Assembly (NCBI RefSeq): GCF_001467525.1
Contig: NZ_LNXS01000054.1
Location: forward strand, 1-64,000
DNA: 64,000 nucleotides
Source: Legionella anisa
GTDB taxonomy: Bacteria > Pseudomonadota > Gammaproteobacteria > Legionellales > Legionellaceae
Reading direction: 5' to 3'
The notes beneath the pieces are model-generated. The model was not told the DNA's origin and made no database searches. It saw nothing but the letters and a program-made list of their open reading frames with translations. Position numbers and translations under genes: made by a program. Positions within the stretch are counted from its first letter, which is position 1, and each line of letters opens with the position of its first letter. Shown here one piece after another: positions 41,501 to 52,100 of the stretch.

Positions 41501-43144
41501 TAAGCCATAGGAAGTATAAATTTGCTGCATCAATTCGGTTTGTGCCAAGCCATTAGGCGCCGTAATTCCATTAGATTGCCCATCCTGATTCACCCCACTG
41601 GCTTTGATCACAGCATAAATGGGATCTTGATCTTTAAGTGCTTGTTCTAAAGGTTTCAAATAAACACAGGCTACTGCTTCGCCGGGAATAAAACCATTCG
41701 CTTTGTCACTAAAAGTTTGGCACGCATAATCAGAAGACAACATTTTGGCATGATGTGCTTGCTGCAAAAACTCATCACTGGTCATTACAAATACCCCACC
41801 AGCTAAAGCACTAGAGCACTCTCCATTTTTAATGGCTTGACATGCTTGATGTATGGCAACCAAAGAAGAAGAACATGCGGTATCTACAGTGATTGCCGGA
41901 CCCGTCAAATTAAAGGTATAAGAAACTCGTCCTGCAATGACTGATGGCGCATTTCCCCAAAAACTTTGGGCTATAGGTTTTTGCTGGCTATGAGTCAAAT
42001 AATTAGTTTGGCTCGCACCCACAAAAACACCACAGAATTTATCAGGTAGCTCCATTGGAGAATAACCCGCATCAATTAAAGCACCGGCTGCAGTTTGTAA
42101 AAATAAACGCTGTTGAGGATCCATCGCCTGTGCTTCAATTTTGGGGATGTGGAAATAGTCTGGATCAAAAGCAAAAACATCATCCAGCCACCCCGCATGA
42201 TTGGGCTCGCGTAAGTGTTTTTTTCCACGCTTCTCTAATGAAGTAATCGCATCAAATCCTTCGCATAAGGAGTTCCATAATGCTTCAATTGACTCTGCTT
42301 GGGGAAATTTGCCGGCCATACCGATCACAGCAATATCTAAAGGGGCTTTAACAGTAGACCTAATTTTGTTCTTTGCTGGATCTTTGCTTGCCAGCTCAAC
42401 ACCTTCCATAATGATTTGCCATTTTCCTTGTGCATCAAAAACAGTTGCGCTCTGATCTTTAGTATATAAAAAAGCACTTTGCTGATGCTGTACTTGTAAT
42501 AAAATCCGTTTTATTGCTTTAGGTAACCCAGGACGAGGATTTTTAGCAAAAGAAGGATCGTTGCAATAAATTAATGAATGCAACATGCTGCCTAAAACTG
42601 CAGGAAAGTTGGCATTAGGATCCAGGGCAGCAGAAAATGAATCGTCAGAATCATTATATTGTTTAATAACTTGGTAACAATCACCCAAATAATGTAATGA
42701 ATCACTCTGATAAAAATCATGTGTCCCGTCATTCCCGCCCATGCTCGAACTTGGTTCAAACCAAGATTGTTGATGGATCCTCGCTTTCGCGGGGATGACG
42801 TCTGAAATCAAATTATTTGTTAAATCATCGAATTGATAAGAACTCTGCAATACTAATTCCTCACTGCCATCACCGTGTAATTGCATAATGCAGCAGTAAT
42901 GATTTGTGGGATCAATTTCCAAATGCAAATTGATCTCCTGATCTTTTTGGGCAATTAATAATTTTTTTAATTCGACATCAGTTAATTCCACTATGGGTGA
43001 AGTAGCCGCTAAAGGACTTAACGCGGCATAAATCATCATGAGTAAATTATCTAATGGAAAAACATAATGACCATCAATTTGATGTGCTAACCAGTAGGGA
43101 TTACTTTGAGGACTGTATGTATACCGACGCCGTTGCTTAGTCAT
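35531..43144 (-). CDS. Trans-AT PKS protein B: DH / KS-DH-ACP / KS-KR-ACP / KS
   Basis: This is a protein of about 2537 aa. Domains: N-terminal DH-like 1-260 (AHQIDGHYVFP, H21 intact, but the catalytic Asp position reads VLGSMLH near 186), with a palindromic repeat translated at 114-142; KS 267-675 (DTACSSS); DH 690-930 (SQHQVNHQAILP; LLDAALQ); ACP 970-1040 (GLDSL); KS 1107-1500 (DSMCSSS); KR 1600-1950 (GGTSGIG, DYALGN); ACP 2015-2085 (GVDSV); KS 2109-2505 (DTACSSS, EMHATGT). The protein ends just after this KS, and its module continues in protein C. ATG 43144 was chosen for GGGGGAG at 7-bp spacing and an 8-bp overlap with the previous gene. The KS-DH-ACP module lacks a KR. Confidence 0.92.
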   Translation of the reverse strand: MTKQRRRYTYSPQSNPYWLAHQIDGHYVFPLDNLLMMIYAALSPLAATSPIVELTDVELKKLLIAQKDQEINLHLEIDPTNHYCCIMQLHGDGSEELVLQSSYQFDDLTNNLISDVIPAKARIHQQSWFEPSSSMGGNDGTHDFYQSDSLHYLGDCYQVIKQYNDSDDSFSAALDPNANFPAVLGSMLHSLIYCNDPSFAKNPRPGLPKAIKRILLQVQHQQSAFLYTKDQSATVFDAQGKWQIIMEGVELASKDPAKNKIRSTVKAPLDIAVIGMAGKFPQAESIEALWNSLCEGFDAITSLEKRGKKHLREPNHAGWLDDVFAFDPDYFHIPKIEAQAMDPQQRLFLQTAAGALIDAGYSPMELPDKFCGVFVGASQTNYLTHSQQKPIAQSFWGNAPSVIAGRVSYTFNLTGPAITVDTACSSSLVAIHQACQAIKNGECSSALAGGVFVMTSDEFLQQAHHAKMLSSDYACQTFSDKANGFIPGEAVACVYLKPLEQALKDQDPIYAVIKASGVNQDGQSNGITAPNGLAQTELMQQIYTSYGLSTEDLAYIETHGTGTELGDPIEVHALQRLFATQKKESNTKSCGLGSIKSNIGHTVHAAGVCGFIKSVLCSYFQKIPATIHCERENPQIDFASTSFYPVKELCTWPKNKSLAAVSSFGFSGTNAHVVIQQVANEKKREFSVYPFKKIHCYWQTTNEYTLSAEKTYFSQHQVNHQAILPGVVSLALTQHFFNELPLHCVNVRWLSALPALHQRMHIHMSNTTNSIELLHEERSFFSAEIAKDEKRVLPFDLEDFKKSSNAIDCTEYYRCFEQAGIQYGPDLKNITQLFAFEDRVFAHIQSSKDFSEFLFNPYLLDAALQTVGYFTLYQQQPLSLPVSVKRVALFKKLSNHALVCTQKVGHLSFHIQIFDEDGALCVVLEELTAQVVSPTANISRPVREPHENGMISRPHEQVAGHRHEQVVTETESIQELVYSVFSHRLNMTSDELQKIGQFSKLGLDSLLAMDIIFDLEAHFGSQPKTLLFENTTFDELIAHFSKYIIGTYPYATSRGLSAGSIDVTRLQDPADKAQDVGRVAQLQDISQDRKELTHETSSHPMATVSDIAIIGIAVNFPQASDFPSFIEVLEEGINCVQAIDEGSYGYGALLENANDFDALFFNIAPHDALIMCPQERLMLQNAWHCFEDAGIRIDNQARPVGVFIGAMNNFYQLTGFEKSLKEQRTVLANSTAASIANRISSVLNLTGPSLTLDSMCSSSLTALHLAIQAIKAQDASMALVGGVNLISHDYKYQELLHRNMLSLQGHCASFGEQADGYVPSEGVVSILIKPLKAAINDGDRIHAVIKGSSIAHNGTSSGYTVPNANAQAEVVKRALSQACLQPEDISYLECHGTGTQLGDPIEIKGLNKVFSERTTPCFIGSLKSNYGHMEAAAGLAGIVKVIAQMQQKKLYASLHASTLNSNIQLPNSLVLCQTPSNWSLHPKDQCYYAGVSSFGAGGSNAHVILQSYESTIKPHISPLPRTVFQSRRYFHDVEKKVSTDKLYEYVWQRQEGRIDNETSRNWIVLSTKSNEAKIKKILPQNAIHIMYASQNGWYLAREGRAVTQKQIIELLDHDFVLLDCCDDELELVEHLNFLQQVALAAKKGAILQINEMQSPDLDVISYFLRCMNEQTIGLKTASLVIDQQSLTSELIQQELSQLNLNYHKARYVQGQRFIQVLQAKEYKKPASIPIDSEKVYLITGGTSGIGAEVAKWLVARGVRKLILTGITPLPQETLWEHYLHSSCKAGKTIQLINQLKKQGCAVYYYIGDLAQEELFASFLRVVMNEKDHFGWIFHCAGVTPKQTKPFTELTQNDFIQMFHPKRAGLEALWSAVSPFGLERLVLFSSVSSILPELATGVVDYALGNYYLNAFAQVHAEKVVSIAWPAWSEFSKNAETSSSYQRSQLGSYKTNEALSLLSTLLESDTLSSVIMPSKNELSPKRSFDHNLSIQSNTLGLSGAFMDPADKPRDVSIGQTLDTLKMIFMEVVGITEDEIQLEKSFAEYGVDSVLLMALLKKIEAVMGLMLPAEVIFEHNTLDRLTSHIQKLNGLSPETLSKPATVSKQQKNSQKIAVIGMACQFPGANNVQEFWNNLLKGNISITPIPKERVDRKEYDSIQGGFIHDNAWGTALDFGFAEKHQRQINPLVTRALALSQQAIVDAGFTKETIKGMNAGVFVGTRADFSADHEINQFTIIGQGQNFIAAHINHFFDLSGTAEVVDTACSSSLVALNHAVSALKSGDIELALVGGIDGLANTRPFALMDAAKALSSDFNCRPFDVRANGIVLSEGGGFVVLKPLEQALADENKIYCVIEGIAVNNDGNTMGYTTPNPKAQQKVIQKALDNAGLTAQHLDYVEMHATGTELGDPMELQALTHVLGTSTKKCVVGGVKANIGHTLSAAGMAGFIKTALCSYHHCLLPQPEQVTPNPRYDFANSPLCLLNKPQFLETQQTHYFGVSAFGFGGTNAHVIFSSMMQQNSVALRDEDQCSETMDEFFDVERI
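37119..37165. repeat. CCGCGG-family repeat, degenerate copy (KR-ACP linker, PKS B)
   Basis: The left arm ACGTCCCGCGGCTTATC is well kept and the right arm (CCGGATAAACC) is decayed. It is translated as DPADKPRDV between KR5 and ACP5. Confidence 0.65.
39918..39991. repeat. CCGCGG-family repeat (ACP-KS linker, PKS B)
   Basis: The 74-bp palindrome has arms ACGTCCTGCGCCTTGTCCGC and GCGGATAAGCCGCGAGACGT. It is translated as SRGLSAG...DPADKAQDVG between ACP4 and KS5. Confidence 0.8.
40263..40335. repeat. Diverged repeat (DH-ACP linker, PKS B)
   Basis: This is a more diverged relative containing CCCGCAACTTGTTCG and TTCGCGGACAGGCCGCGAGA. The translated segment reads ISRPVREPHENGMISRPHEQ, with a short repeated ISRPHE/ISRPVRE pattern. 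Confidence 0.55.
42727..42800. repeat. VIPAKAR-type dispersed repeat inside the first DH of PKS B
   Basis: Arms CGTCATTCCCGC / GCGGGGATGACG form an imperfect palindrome. One strand encodes DVIPAKARIH, the familiar translated form of a widespread bacterial dispersed repeat. It lies in frame near the join between the two hotdog halves of the DH. Confidence 0.75.
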
Positions 43145-46100
43145 CAATGAACTCCCCCACAAATAAATCGACTGCTTGTCTTTGAGCAACAACAGGCTCT
43201 TCGCTCTTTAATTCGGAATGAACAAAAGTTGCCAAACGCTGTAACGTGGGATAGTCAAAAATAACTGCAGTCCGTAAAGACAGATTGAATGTTTTATTGA
43301 TATTGGTAACCAAACCCACTCCAGTAATCGAATCGAGGCCAATTTCTGCCAAAGGACGATCAACTTCAAGATGCTGATTTTTGGGTAAATGAAGTGCCGA
43401 AATAACAAATTCAGAAATTTTCTGAGTAATCTCTTGAAATTTATCGTTCCCTTCTCCCCAGAATTGGGGAGAAGGTGTCCAAAGAACGGATGAGGGGCGA
43501 CTCACTTGAAATTCTTCCCGACAACATGTCTCATCAATGCCAGAGTGACAACAAAACACCTTTTGTGCTGTTCCCTGAGCACACAAATCCGGTTCTAACA
43601 CATCAAAACCCGTTGCAGTTAATTTTTGCAGCCAGAGATGCTGGCTTAATAAAGGAGACGCATTTAATCGTTGTGCATCACAAGCTTGCCACCAACCATC
43701 AAATAAACCAAAAATAAAATTCAAATAAGCTTGTTCTTGTACTGCCTCATTTAATAGAAACATACCTTCAGGCTTGAGAATGCGCTGCAATTCCTTGAGG
43801 GTAGTTTCTAAATCATTTGCTAAATGGATTACATTAGAAGCCAGAATAACGTCAAAAGAATTATCAGCCCATTCTGCCAAATGATTCATATCCAAATGTT
43901 CACATTGCAGATTAAAGCGTACTTTGGCTTGTAATTTTTTACCTTGATTTAAGAAAAATGAAGAAACATCTGTATAGTAATAATCAACCTGTTCATAGTC
44001 ATTCAGTACATCCATTAAAGTTTCAGTGGTTGCACCTACACCAGCACCCAGCTCGAGAATTTTAACTCGTTTGTTGTTTGCACAGAGAAACTCACCCAAA
44101 TATTTTGCAATCTGCTGATTACATTGTCTTGATTCAGGGCTTTTGGCATAAAGTGAAACCAATAAATTAAGCCCTTCTTCTGAAAAAACAATCTCTGCAG
44201 GAGCCTTACTACCCATTAATATTGACTCATAGTTCAAATAACAAAGATAAGCTAAACGATAATAAGCTTCATAGTTGGGGTTCTGTTGGCAACAACGTTC
44301 AAGTAATTGATTTAATAATTCTTCATTGATCAAACTATGAGGCAATTCATTTAAATAGTCTACCAAGCGAGTGTATTTGGGTATTACCTTGTTTACAAAA
44401 ACTTGCTTTTTTCGTAAATCATTAGCCAAGTGATAAACGAATTGATTTACGCCTTCTAGTCCTGTTTTTATAGAAATAACTGATGTCTTGGATTTTTGTA
44501 ATTCATATACCCCCATCCTCTCACTGTCTACATCCCGTGATGCACTTTTATTTTGAATCGCAAACTGTACGTATTGGCTATTTAAACCGATTTGCATCGC
44601 CTCAAATGCTTGTTGTGTTGTCAAAGGAATAAAACCCAAATCACGCGCACGCTCAAGGTAAAAAGAATCAGTGACTGCTCCAACTTCTTGCCAAATACTC
44701 CAATTAATAATTTTAACGGGTAATGCCATTTCTTTTTCTAAGCGCAGGCAATAGGCATCCAGGGCATTGCTTGCTGCTGCATAATTCGCTTGTCCTGCAA
44801 GACAAGCACTGCTCTGCATGGAAGAAAAAATCACTGCTGCGTTCACTTTAGTGTACTGCTGCAACTGATAGATAAAATAAGCACTGAATAATTTGGCATC
44901 AACCACGCGACTAAATTGTTGCCAAGTCATAGAGTTCACTGTGCTGTCATGTAACTGCATCACTAAATTAAATACAGCATGAATGATTGGATGCTTGACA
45001 TGCAGGTATTTAATGAGCAAAGCACATTCTGCTTCTCGAGTTACATCCGTTTGAATAAACTCAATCTGCTCACCATATGCCTGTAAAAATGCTTGTCCCT
45101 CTTCATTTAGGGGACTACGCCCTACAAGAATAACTTTAGCTTGATAAGATTCCATCAAGAATTGCGCCAAACGACGTCCAATTCCTCCCATACCTCCAAG
45201 AATCAAATAAGTTCCTTGAGTTACGAGAAAATCTTTCTCTTCGCAATCAGTAGCTAAGTCCAAAGTGTTTAACCAATACTGTTTGTTTCGATAATAAATA
45301 GTTTGATGTGGTCCTTCATAAACCCGTTCCACCATGGATAATTCTAAAGGTTTATCAATCATGAACTGTTTGAATTGCCAATGAGGTATTTCCTTAGCTA
45401 ATGAACCTATTAAACCACTGACCATTGCCGCCTGTGGATGATTGGCTTCAACAACATAAGAGTACAGATCAATATGAATATTTTTTGTGAACAAATAAGT
45501 ATTTAAAGTACTCTTCAATAAATCAAATAAAGGTTTAATGAACTTGAGAAGATCATGATTAAAAAGATTAGTCTCTAAATTAAAGCTAGGTATCTGCGGA
45601 TAGATAATTATGTAATCAAGATCAGTATGGGCGGCTAAAAATAACTCAAACTCATTAGGATCAAAGTGACTTAAATTATAACTCAAAATTTTATTATTTT
45701 TTTCAAGTTGAGCACTCATTTGATGAATTGTTTCGGCAAAACATTCTGCATAAATGATTAAAATATTTTTTTGGTGCAGAGGTTGATACTTTATTTTCTC
45801 ATCAACATTCAACTCCTTTGTTATATAAACCAATTGATTCTCTAGATGTTTAAACCATATTTTTTTACGTTGGAAAGGATAGTCTGGCGTAGAATGCACA
45901 GCCAATGCGTCATTAGATTTTAATTCATGTGTAAATACTGCATCACCGGCAAGATAAGCTTGTGCCATGGATTTGTACTCATCAGCAACATATGGCACTG
46001 TAGATGACTTAAGCCAATTCTGCATGTGTTCAATTAATTGTTGTTGATTATGCCACTGAAATATGACCCGATAACGGTGATGAACTCGTCGTTTTTGTAA

Positions 46101-49100
46101 GGTAAAACAGAAACTTTGTGGTTCAAAATGATTTGTTTTTTGCAACCAATCAATATAATTGTTTACTAAATTATTCAAACTTGCTTCATTTGCTGCAGAA
46201 AGAGGAATCAACGGTACAAAAGCGCTTGTCTGATGCTGTTGAACTACACATCCCTGTTCTAAAATGACATGTGCATTTACTCCACCAAAACCAAAAGAAC
46301 TCACCGCCGCACAACGCGGAATTAATTCACCATTGATTTGTTTCTCAGGCCAAGGATGGGTTTCCTGGCTAATCGATAACCCCGATTGCTGCAAAACAAG
46401 ATAAGGATTGATTTCAGATAAGTTCACTTGTCCAGGGATCATTTGATGTTGGAACATCAACAAAATTTTTATTAATCCAGCCAGTCCTGAAGCAGGCTCT
46501 AAATGACCAATATTGCCTTTGACTGATCCCACCTCAATCGCCACATTTTTATCAGCAACAAAATGTTTCAAACCTTCCAACTCAATCGGATCACCTAATG
46601 GTGTTCCCGTACCATGGGCTTCAATATAACTAATACGTGTTATATCAGTGTTGCTATAGACTTGTTCATACAGTTGTTTATGTGCTTTTGAACTAGGTGA
46701 AGTGAGTGTATTTGCTTTACCGGTGTGATTGACGCCACTGCCAAGAACTCGCGCATAAATTGTATTATTTTGTGCTTGTGCTAACGTTTGTTTCTGGAGA
46801 AGAAGAACAATAATTCCCTCCCCTCTAATGTATCCATCTGCATGTTTATCAAATGGCTTGCACGTTTTCGTAGCCGACAACATCCCTGATTGAGTGAATG
46901 CATTAAAAAACTCATTATCAAGTAATAAATTAACACCGCATACAATTGCTTGATCAATTTCTCCTTGTTTGATGGCTTTAACGGCACGATCTAAAGCATA
47001 TAAGCTGCTTGAACATGCTGTATCCACTGCCTCACTAGGTCCATTTAAATCAAAATAATGAGAGATTCGATTCGCCAGTAAACTGTGTACTGTAGCAACA
47101 GGAATGTAGGGATTATTAATTTGGTAACGAGTCAATAATTTTGCATAATCAAAGGTTGATGCCCCCACATAAACACCGGTAGCAGATCCTTTTAATTGCA
47201 ATGGATTGATTCCGCCCATTTCTAAAGCATGCCATACTTCTTGCAATAATAATCTTTGTTGAGGGTCCATCACCATTGCTTCAAGCGGGGAAAGATTAAA
47301 AAATGCGGCATCGAATGTATCAACACCATCAATAAATGCTCCTGTATGTTGTTGCATGTAGTGCAAACGATTCGCTGGCGTTTGGCTAAAAACTGTTTGT
47401 TGTTTTAATAACAATTGCCAAAAATCATTTAAATCCTTGCATCCTGGCAATAAGGCACTGTAACCCACAATAACCGGGGCATTATCTTCAATCACATGAT
47501 GTTGTTTTTCACTGCCTATGTCTCGCGACTTGTTCGCGGGATCCATTAGATGGCTGATTTGAGCAAGATTTCCAGACCCCGCGAACAAGTTAAGTGACGT
47601 AGCTCGAGGGACGCGTTGCTCATAGTATTCAATAAACTCAGAAACCGTCTTATAACCAAAAAAAGTTGCAGGTGTAATTGCCAAATCATAGGTATCATTC
47701 AAATGGTTTGCCAATTCAGTAAACAAAATCGAGTTAAAACCAAGATCACCAAAAGATGTTGTCACATCAAAATGGTCGTCAATCTCTAATATTTTTTTAA
47801 TGGTGTTGGTTACAAAGAGTTTAAATTCCATATGTGCTTCAGACCTGTATTGTTTCGCAGAGCGCGAATGATTTAATTGCTGTAAAACGAGTTCTGGCTC
47901 TCCTTGATGCGCAATAATTTGCGGCCAAGTTAAAGCGGATAAGGTTTCAAAAATACGACATCCAGTAGCATTGCTAATTGCATGCATGCCCCACTCTTTT
48001 TGCATACGTGTTAAAACTGAATTACTAACCTGCATGCCTCCTTGCTCCCAAAAAGGCAAATTAATACTGCAAGTAAATCCAGTGCGTTCACCTTTGATTC
48101 GCATAGACTCACGTAACACAGCAAAACCATCTAAAAATCCATTAGCAGCCGCATATATAGATTGTCCAATATTGCCTAATATAGAAGAGTAAGAAGACAA
48201 CAAAAGGAAATGATCCAGGTGATATTCCCTTGTCGCTTTATCCAAATTCGAGGTACCCAATACTTTTGCAGTCAACGCCGTTTGAATTGCTGCGGCTGAT
48301 TGATTAAGGATTAAACTATCTTGCTGGACACCAGCTGCCTGAATACAGCCATTCAACACTCCTCCATGCTCTAAAACAAAATGAGCAATAACCGCATGAA
48401 GTTTTTCATAATCACTTATATCAACTTGTTTGTAGTTGATGTTGTTTTGTTGTATCCAAAGCATCTGTTCTGCTGATGGATTACGTCGACCAAGAAGTAA
48501 CACACGAGCTTGATATTGGGTTACCAGATACTGGGCAATAGTTTTTGGAATAGCTCCAAGACCACCAGCAATGACATACACTCCCAATTTTTTAAATAAG
48601 AAACGCGTACTTTTTTTCTCTGGAGTGACTGCATGATAATATTGAGTATGAAAAAAACCTTCTTGATTTACTTTAACCCAAGTAGGCAATTGGCTTTGTG
48701 CTATCAGCGGTACTAATTGAGCACTAAATTCCCAAGGTAAAAGAACAACACTGTAATGCAATTCAGGAAATTCACGCTGTGCTGTACGTAAATAAGCATG
48801 AACTGCTTGTGCATAAACTGCAGTTTCTCCAAAATCATCAAAACACAAAATCAGGTTTAATTTTTTCCTTGATTGCAAAGCCTGCTGTATGTTTTGCAGT
48901 AAACTAATGAGTTGCTGTGAATCTTGCAATTGATTCACCAGAATTATGGAACACTCTGAATCTGTGCCTGGGCTATCGGTTACTTGCAGCCATTCAAATG
49001 TTCTTTCAGCTACTTTATCACAATGAACACGCTGCCAGGACGGCTTAAAATAATTCACTGGTACATGGAGTTCTTGTTGTTCGATTTCCCTCTGCTTGAG

Positions 49101-52100
49101 CACGGGATCCAGGAATCCATCAACATTGCTGAATTCCGCTGTCAAGCCGCGGAACGTCGACAGCCTTGTTTTTTGCGGGATAATTTGCTGCTTATGAATA
49201 GGAATCATACAAAAGCCAACAATGTGACTTACTAAATGATGATGCTCATCAAAAATAGAAATATCATAACGCGGAGAAAATTTTCGTTGGGATTTGTCTT
49301 CAACAACAACATAAATTTTAGAAGTCCACACGTGAAATAAATTCAGTGCCTCAATGCCGTGTGGAATATATACCTGATCTTCAGGCAACCGGTCTTGTAA
49401 CACTGAAACACATTGCAAAACACTATCAAATAATCGCGGATCCAATGTAGGCTCTTCAGTAGACCTAGGAGATTCAGGGAGAGCTAATACAGCAATTGCT
49501 TTATTTTTATCTTGATTAACCCGAATTGTTTGTACGCATTGAAAGGCTTTACCATGATACCAATTGTTTTGGCGAAATTGGGCATACATGTCATCCACAG
49601 AACGATCGTGAGTACACTCAACAGTAAATGGCGCATATTGCTTAATTACAGTCTGTTCATCTAAAGAGGAATAAATATTACTTGAATGCAACATCTCTCC
49701 TGATAATTCACACACAATATGGTTTTCTTCAGGTTTAAATCGAATCGTTAATGAGATGTTACCTGTGTCATGATCCGCATAAATTGGATTAAGCCATTTT
49801 ATGTCACGAATACTAATCTTGGATTTCTTATCTTTATAATGCACATAGGTTTGATAACAAAAATAAATATGCGCCACACCAGGTAAGATCGGACGTTGAT
49901 GCAATCGATGTTGATCAAAATAATACGCTGAAGTTTCAAGAGATAAGGGGATCTCATGAGCCGTTACCGAATCACTACGTGTAACAATCCAATGTGCTTG
50001 CTTTTTAAAAGAATGCTGTTTTGTACAAGGTTCTGGAAGAATAGGATAGTCTTGTAAAATAACATGTGCATTAGACCCACCTGCGCCAAAAGAACTCAGC
50101 GCACTAAAACGAAATCCCTTATCCTGTTCCCAAATTGTATTTTTTTCTGGGATAATAAATTGTGTTTTTTCAAAATGACAATGCTCATTCAGCGGCCAAG
50201 CATTAACTGCAGCAAAAATCTCTTCATGTTGATATTGTAATAAAATTCGCACTAATCCTGCTAAACCAGCACATGCTTCACTGTGACCAATATTACTTTT
50301 AATAGAACCAAGGAATGCTTTATTTTGATAAACATCACTCAATGCTTTAATTTCGATTGGGTCACCTAAAACTGTTCCTGTTCCATGAGCTTCAATATAT
50401 TTGATTTGCGACGAATTAATTCCTGCTTTTTTCAAAGCAGAAAGGATTACTTGTTTTTGGGCTTCAGGATTTGGCACTGTATATCCATGCATTTTACCGC
50501 CTGAGTTCAGTGCGCTGGATTTAATTACCCCATAAATTTTATTGCCTTCGGCAACAGCGTCATTTAATTTTTTAATACATAAAGACACTACCCCTTCAGC
50601 ATACACAAATCCGTCAGCATTTTGAGAAAAAGTGGCATTGATGTTTTGTACTGAAAGCATGTGCAAATCAGAGAGCTCGACCATTTGTCGTGGATGCACA
50701 ATTAAATTGACGCCACCAACTACGGCCATGCTCGATTCACCAGTTAACAAACTTTGGCAAGCTAAATGAAGCGCTGATAATGAAGAAGAACAGGCAGTAT
50801 CCACTGCCATACTGGGCCCATGCAGATTAAAACTATAGGAAATTCGGTTTGCAGCTGACCAATAAGCGCAGGAAGAATTAGAATGTTTTTGGGTAGTCCA
50901 ATCGTCATTCAGCCACGAATAATAAGCACCACTTATGCCGACAAATACTGCAATGTTATTGTCAAACGCAATGGGAAAAGCATTCGCATCATCAAGGGCA
51001 AAATAAGCATTTTGCAATAACAAACGTTCTTGTGGATCGATAAAAGCAGCCTCACGCGGAGACAATTTAAAAAACGCCGCATCAAAACAATCAATCTCAT
51101 TTAAAAAGCTACCGTTGTACGCATAAGATTTACCTTGTTTTCCTTTTTGCGTATCAAAAAATGTATCATGCATCCAACGTGATTTGGGAATAGGTCCAAA
51201 TGCTGTCTTACCCTGTTGCAGCATGGAAATAAAATCATCTGCACCTGTGTGTGGAAGCTGATAACTTAAACCCACAATGGCGATATCTGTTTCCCAATGA
51301 TACTGTTCCAGATTCTGTTCCATTTCATCAGAAGTTTCACAATTTTCATTGTCAGTGAATCGTTGAACCAATGCATTTACTGTATCTACTGCAAACAATT
51401 CAGCAATACCTAATTCAGGATATTTGGGTTTTAATTTTTGATATAAATCACTCAAACTTAATGAATCAAATCCGAGATCAGATAATCGGTCATCTAATTG
51501 AATCGTTTCACTATCCAAATATAGTGTTTGTGCCAACTGCTCGATGATCCATTTCTGGTTTTGTGTCGAATGAATTTGGGATTGTTGCCCTTCGACCTGT
51601 ATCTTATTCACGGGACTCATGGATGACTTCGATAAGGGAATTAACAAACTGGACTGTTCTTTTGTTTTTCCCTGACGATTTATTTTGGCAGTAAGAACAA
51701 TTTGTTCTGCAGATGAAAAATTTAAATACGAACTTTGGCATTCAAACTCGTTAAAATGCATCTTCTGCAATACAGATACCCATTGTTCCGCACTCAATAA
51801 AGGTGAGTTTATTTGGCGTAGATGTTGGTCTTTTGCATTCCACCATCCATCAAATAAGCCAAAAATGGCAGTGGTGTAATTCGTCTTCTCCACTAACTCA
51901 TTCAATAACAAATGCCCTCCATCAACTAAACATTCGCTTAGGTTGTGCAGGGAATTTAAAATATCGCTTGTTGCATGAATGGCATTAGTCGCAATGACAC
52001 AATCAAATGCATGATAAAATTCATGCTGTGTATCCAGATGCTCCATATTAAAAACTCGGAACTCTACGGAATGCGCATACTCAGAAAAATAACGTCTTGC

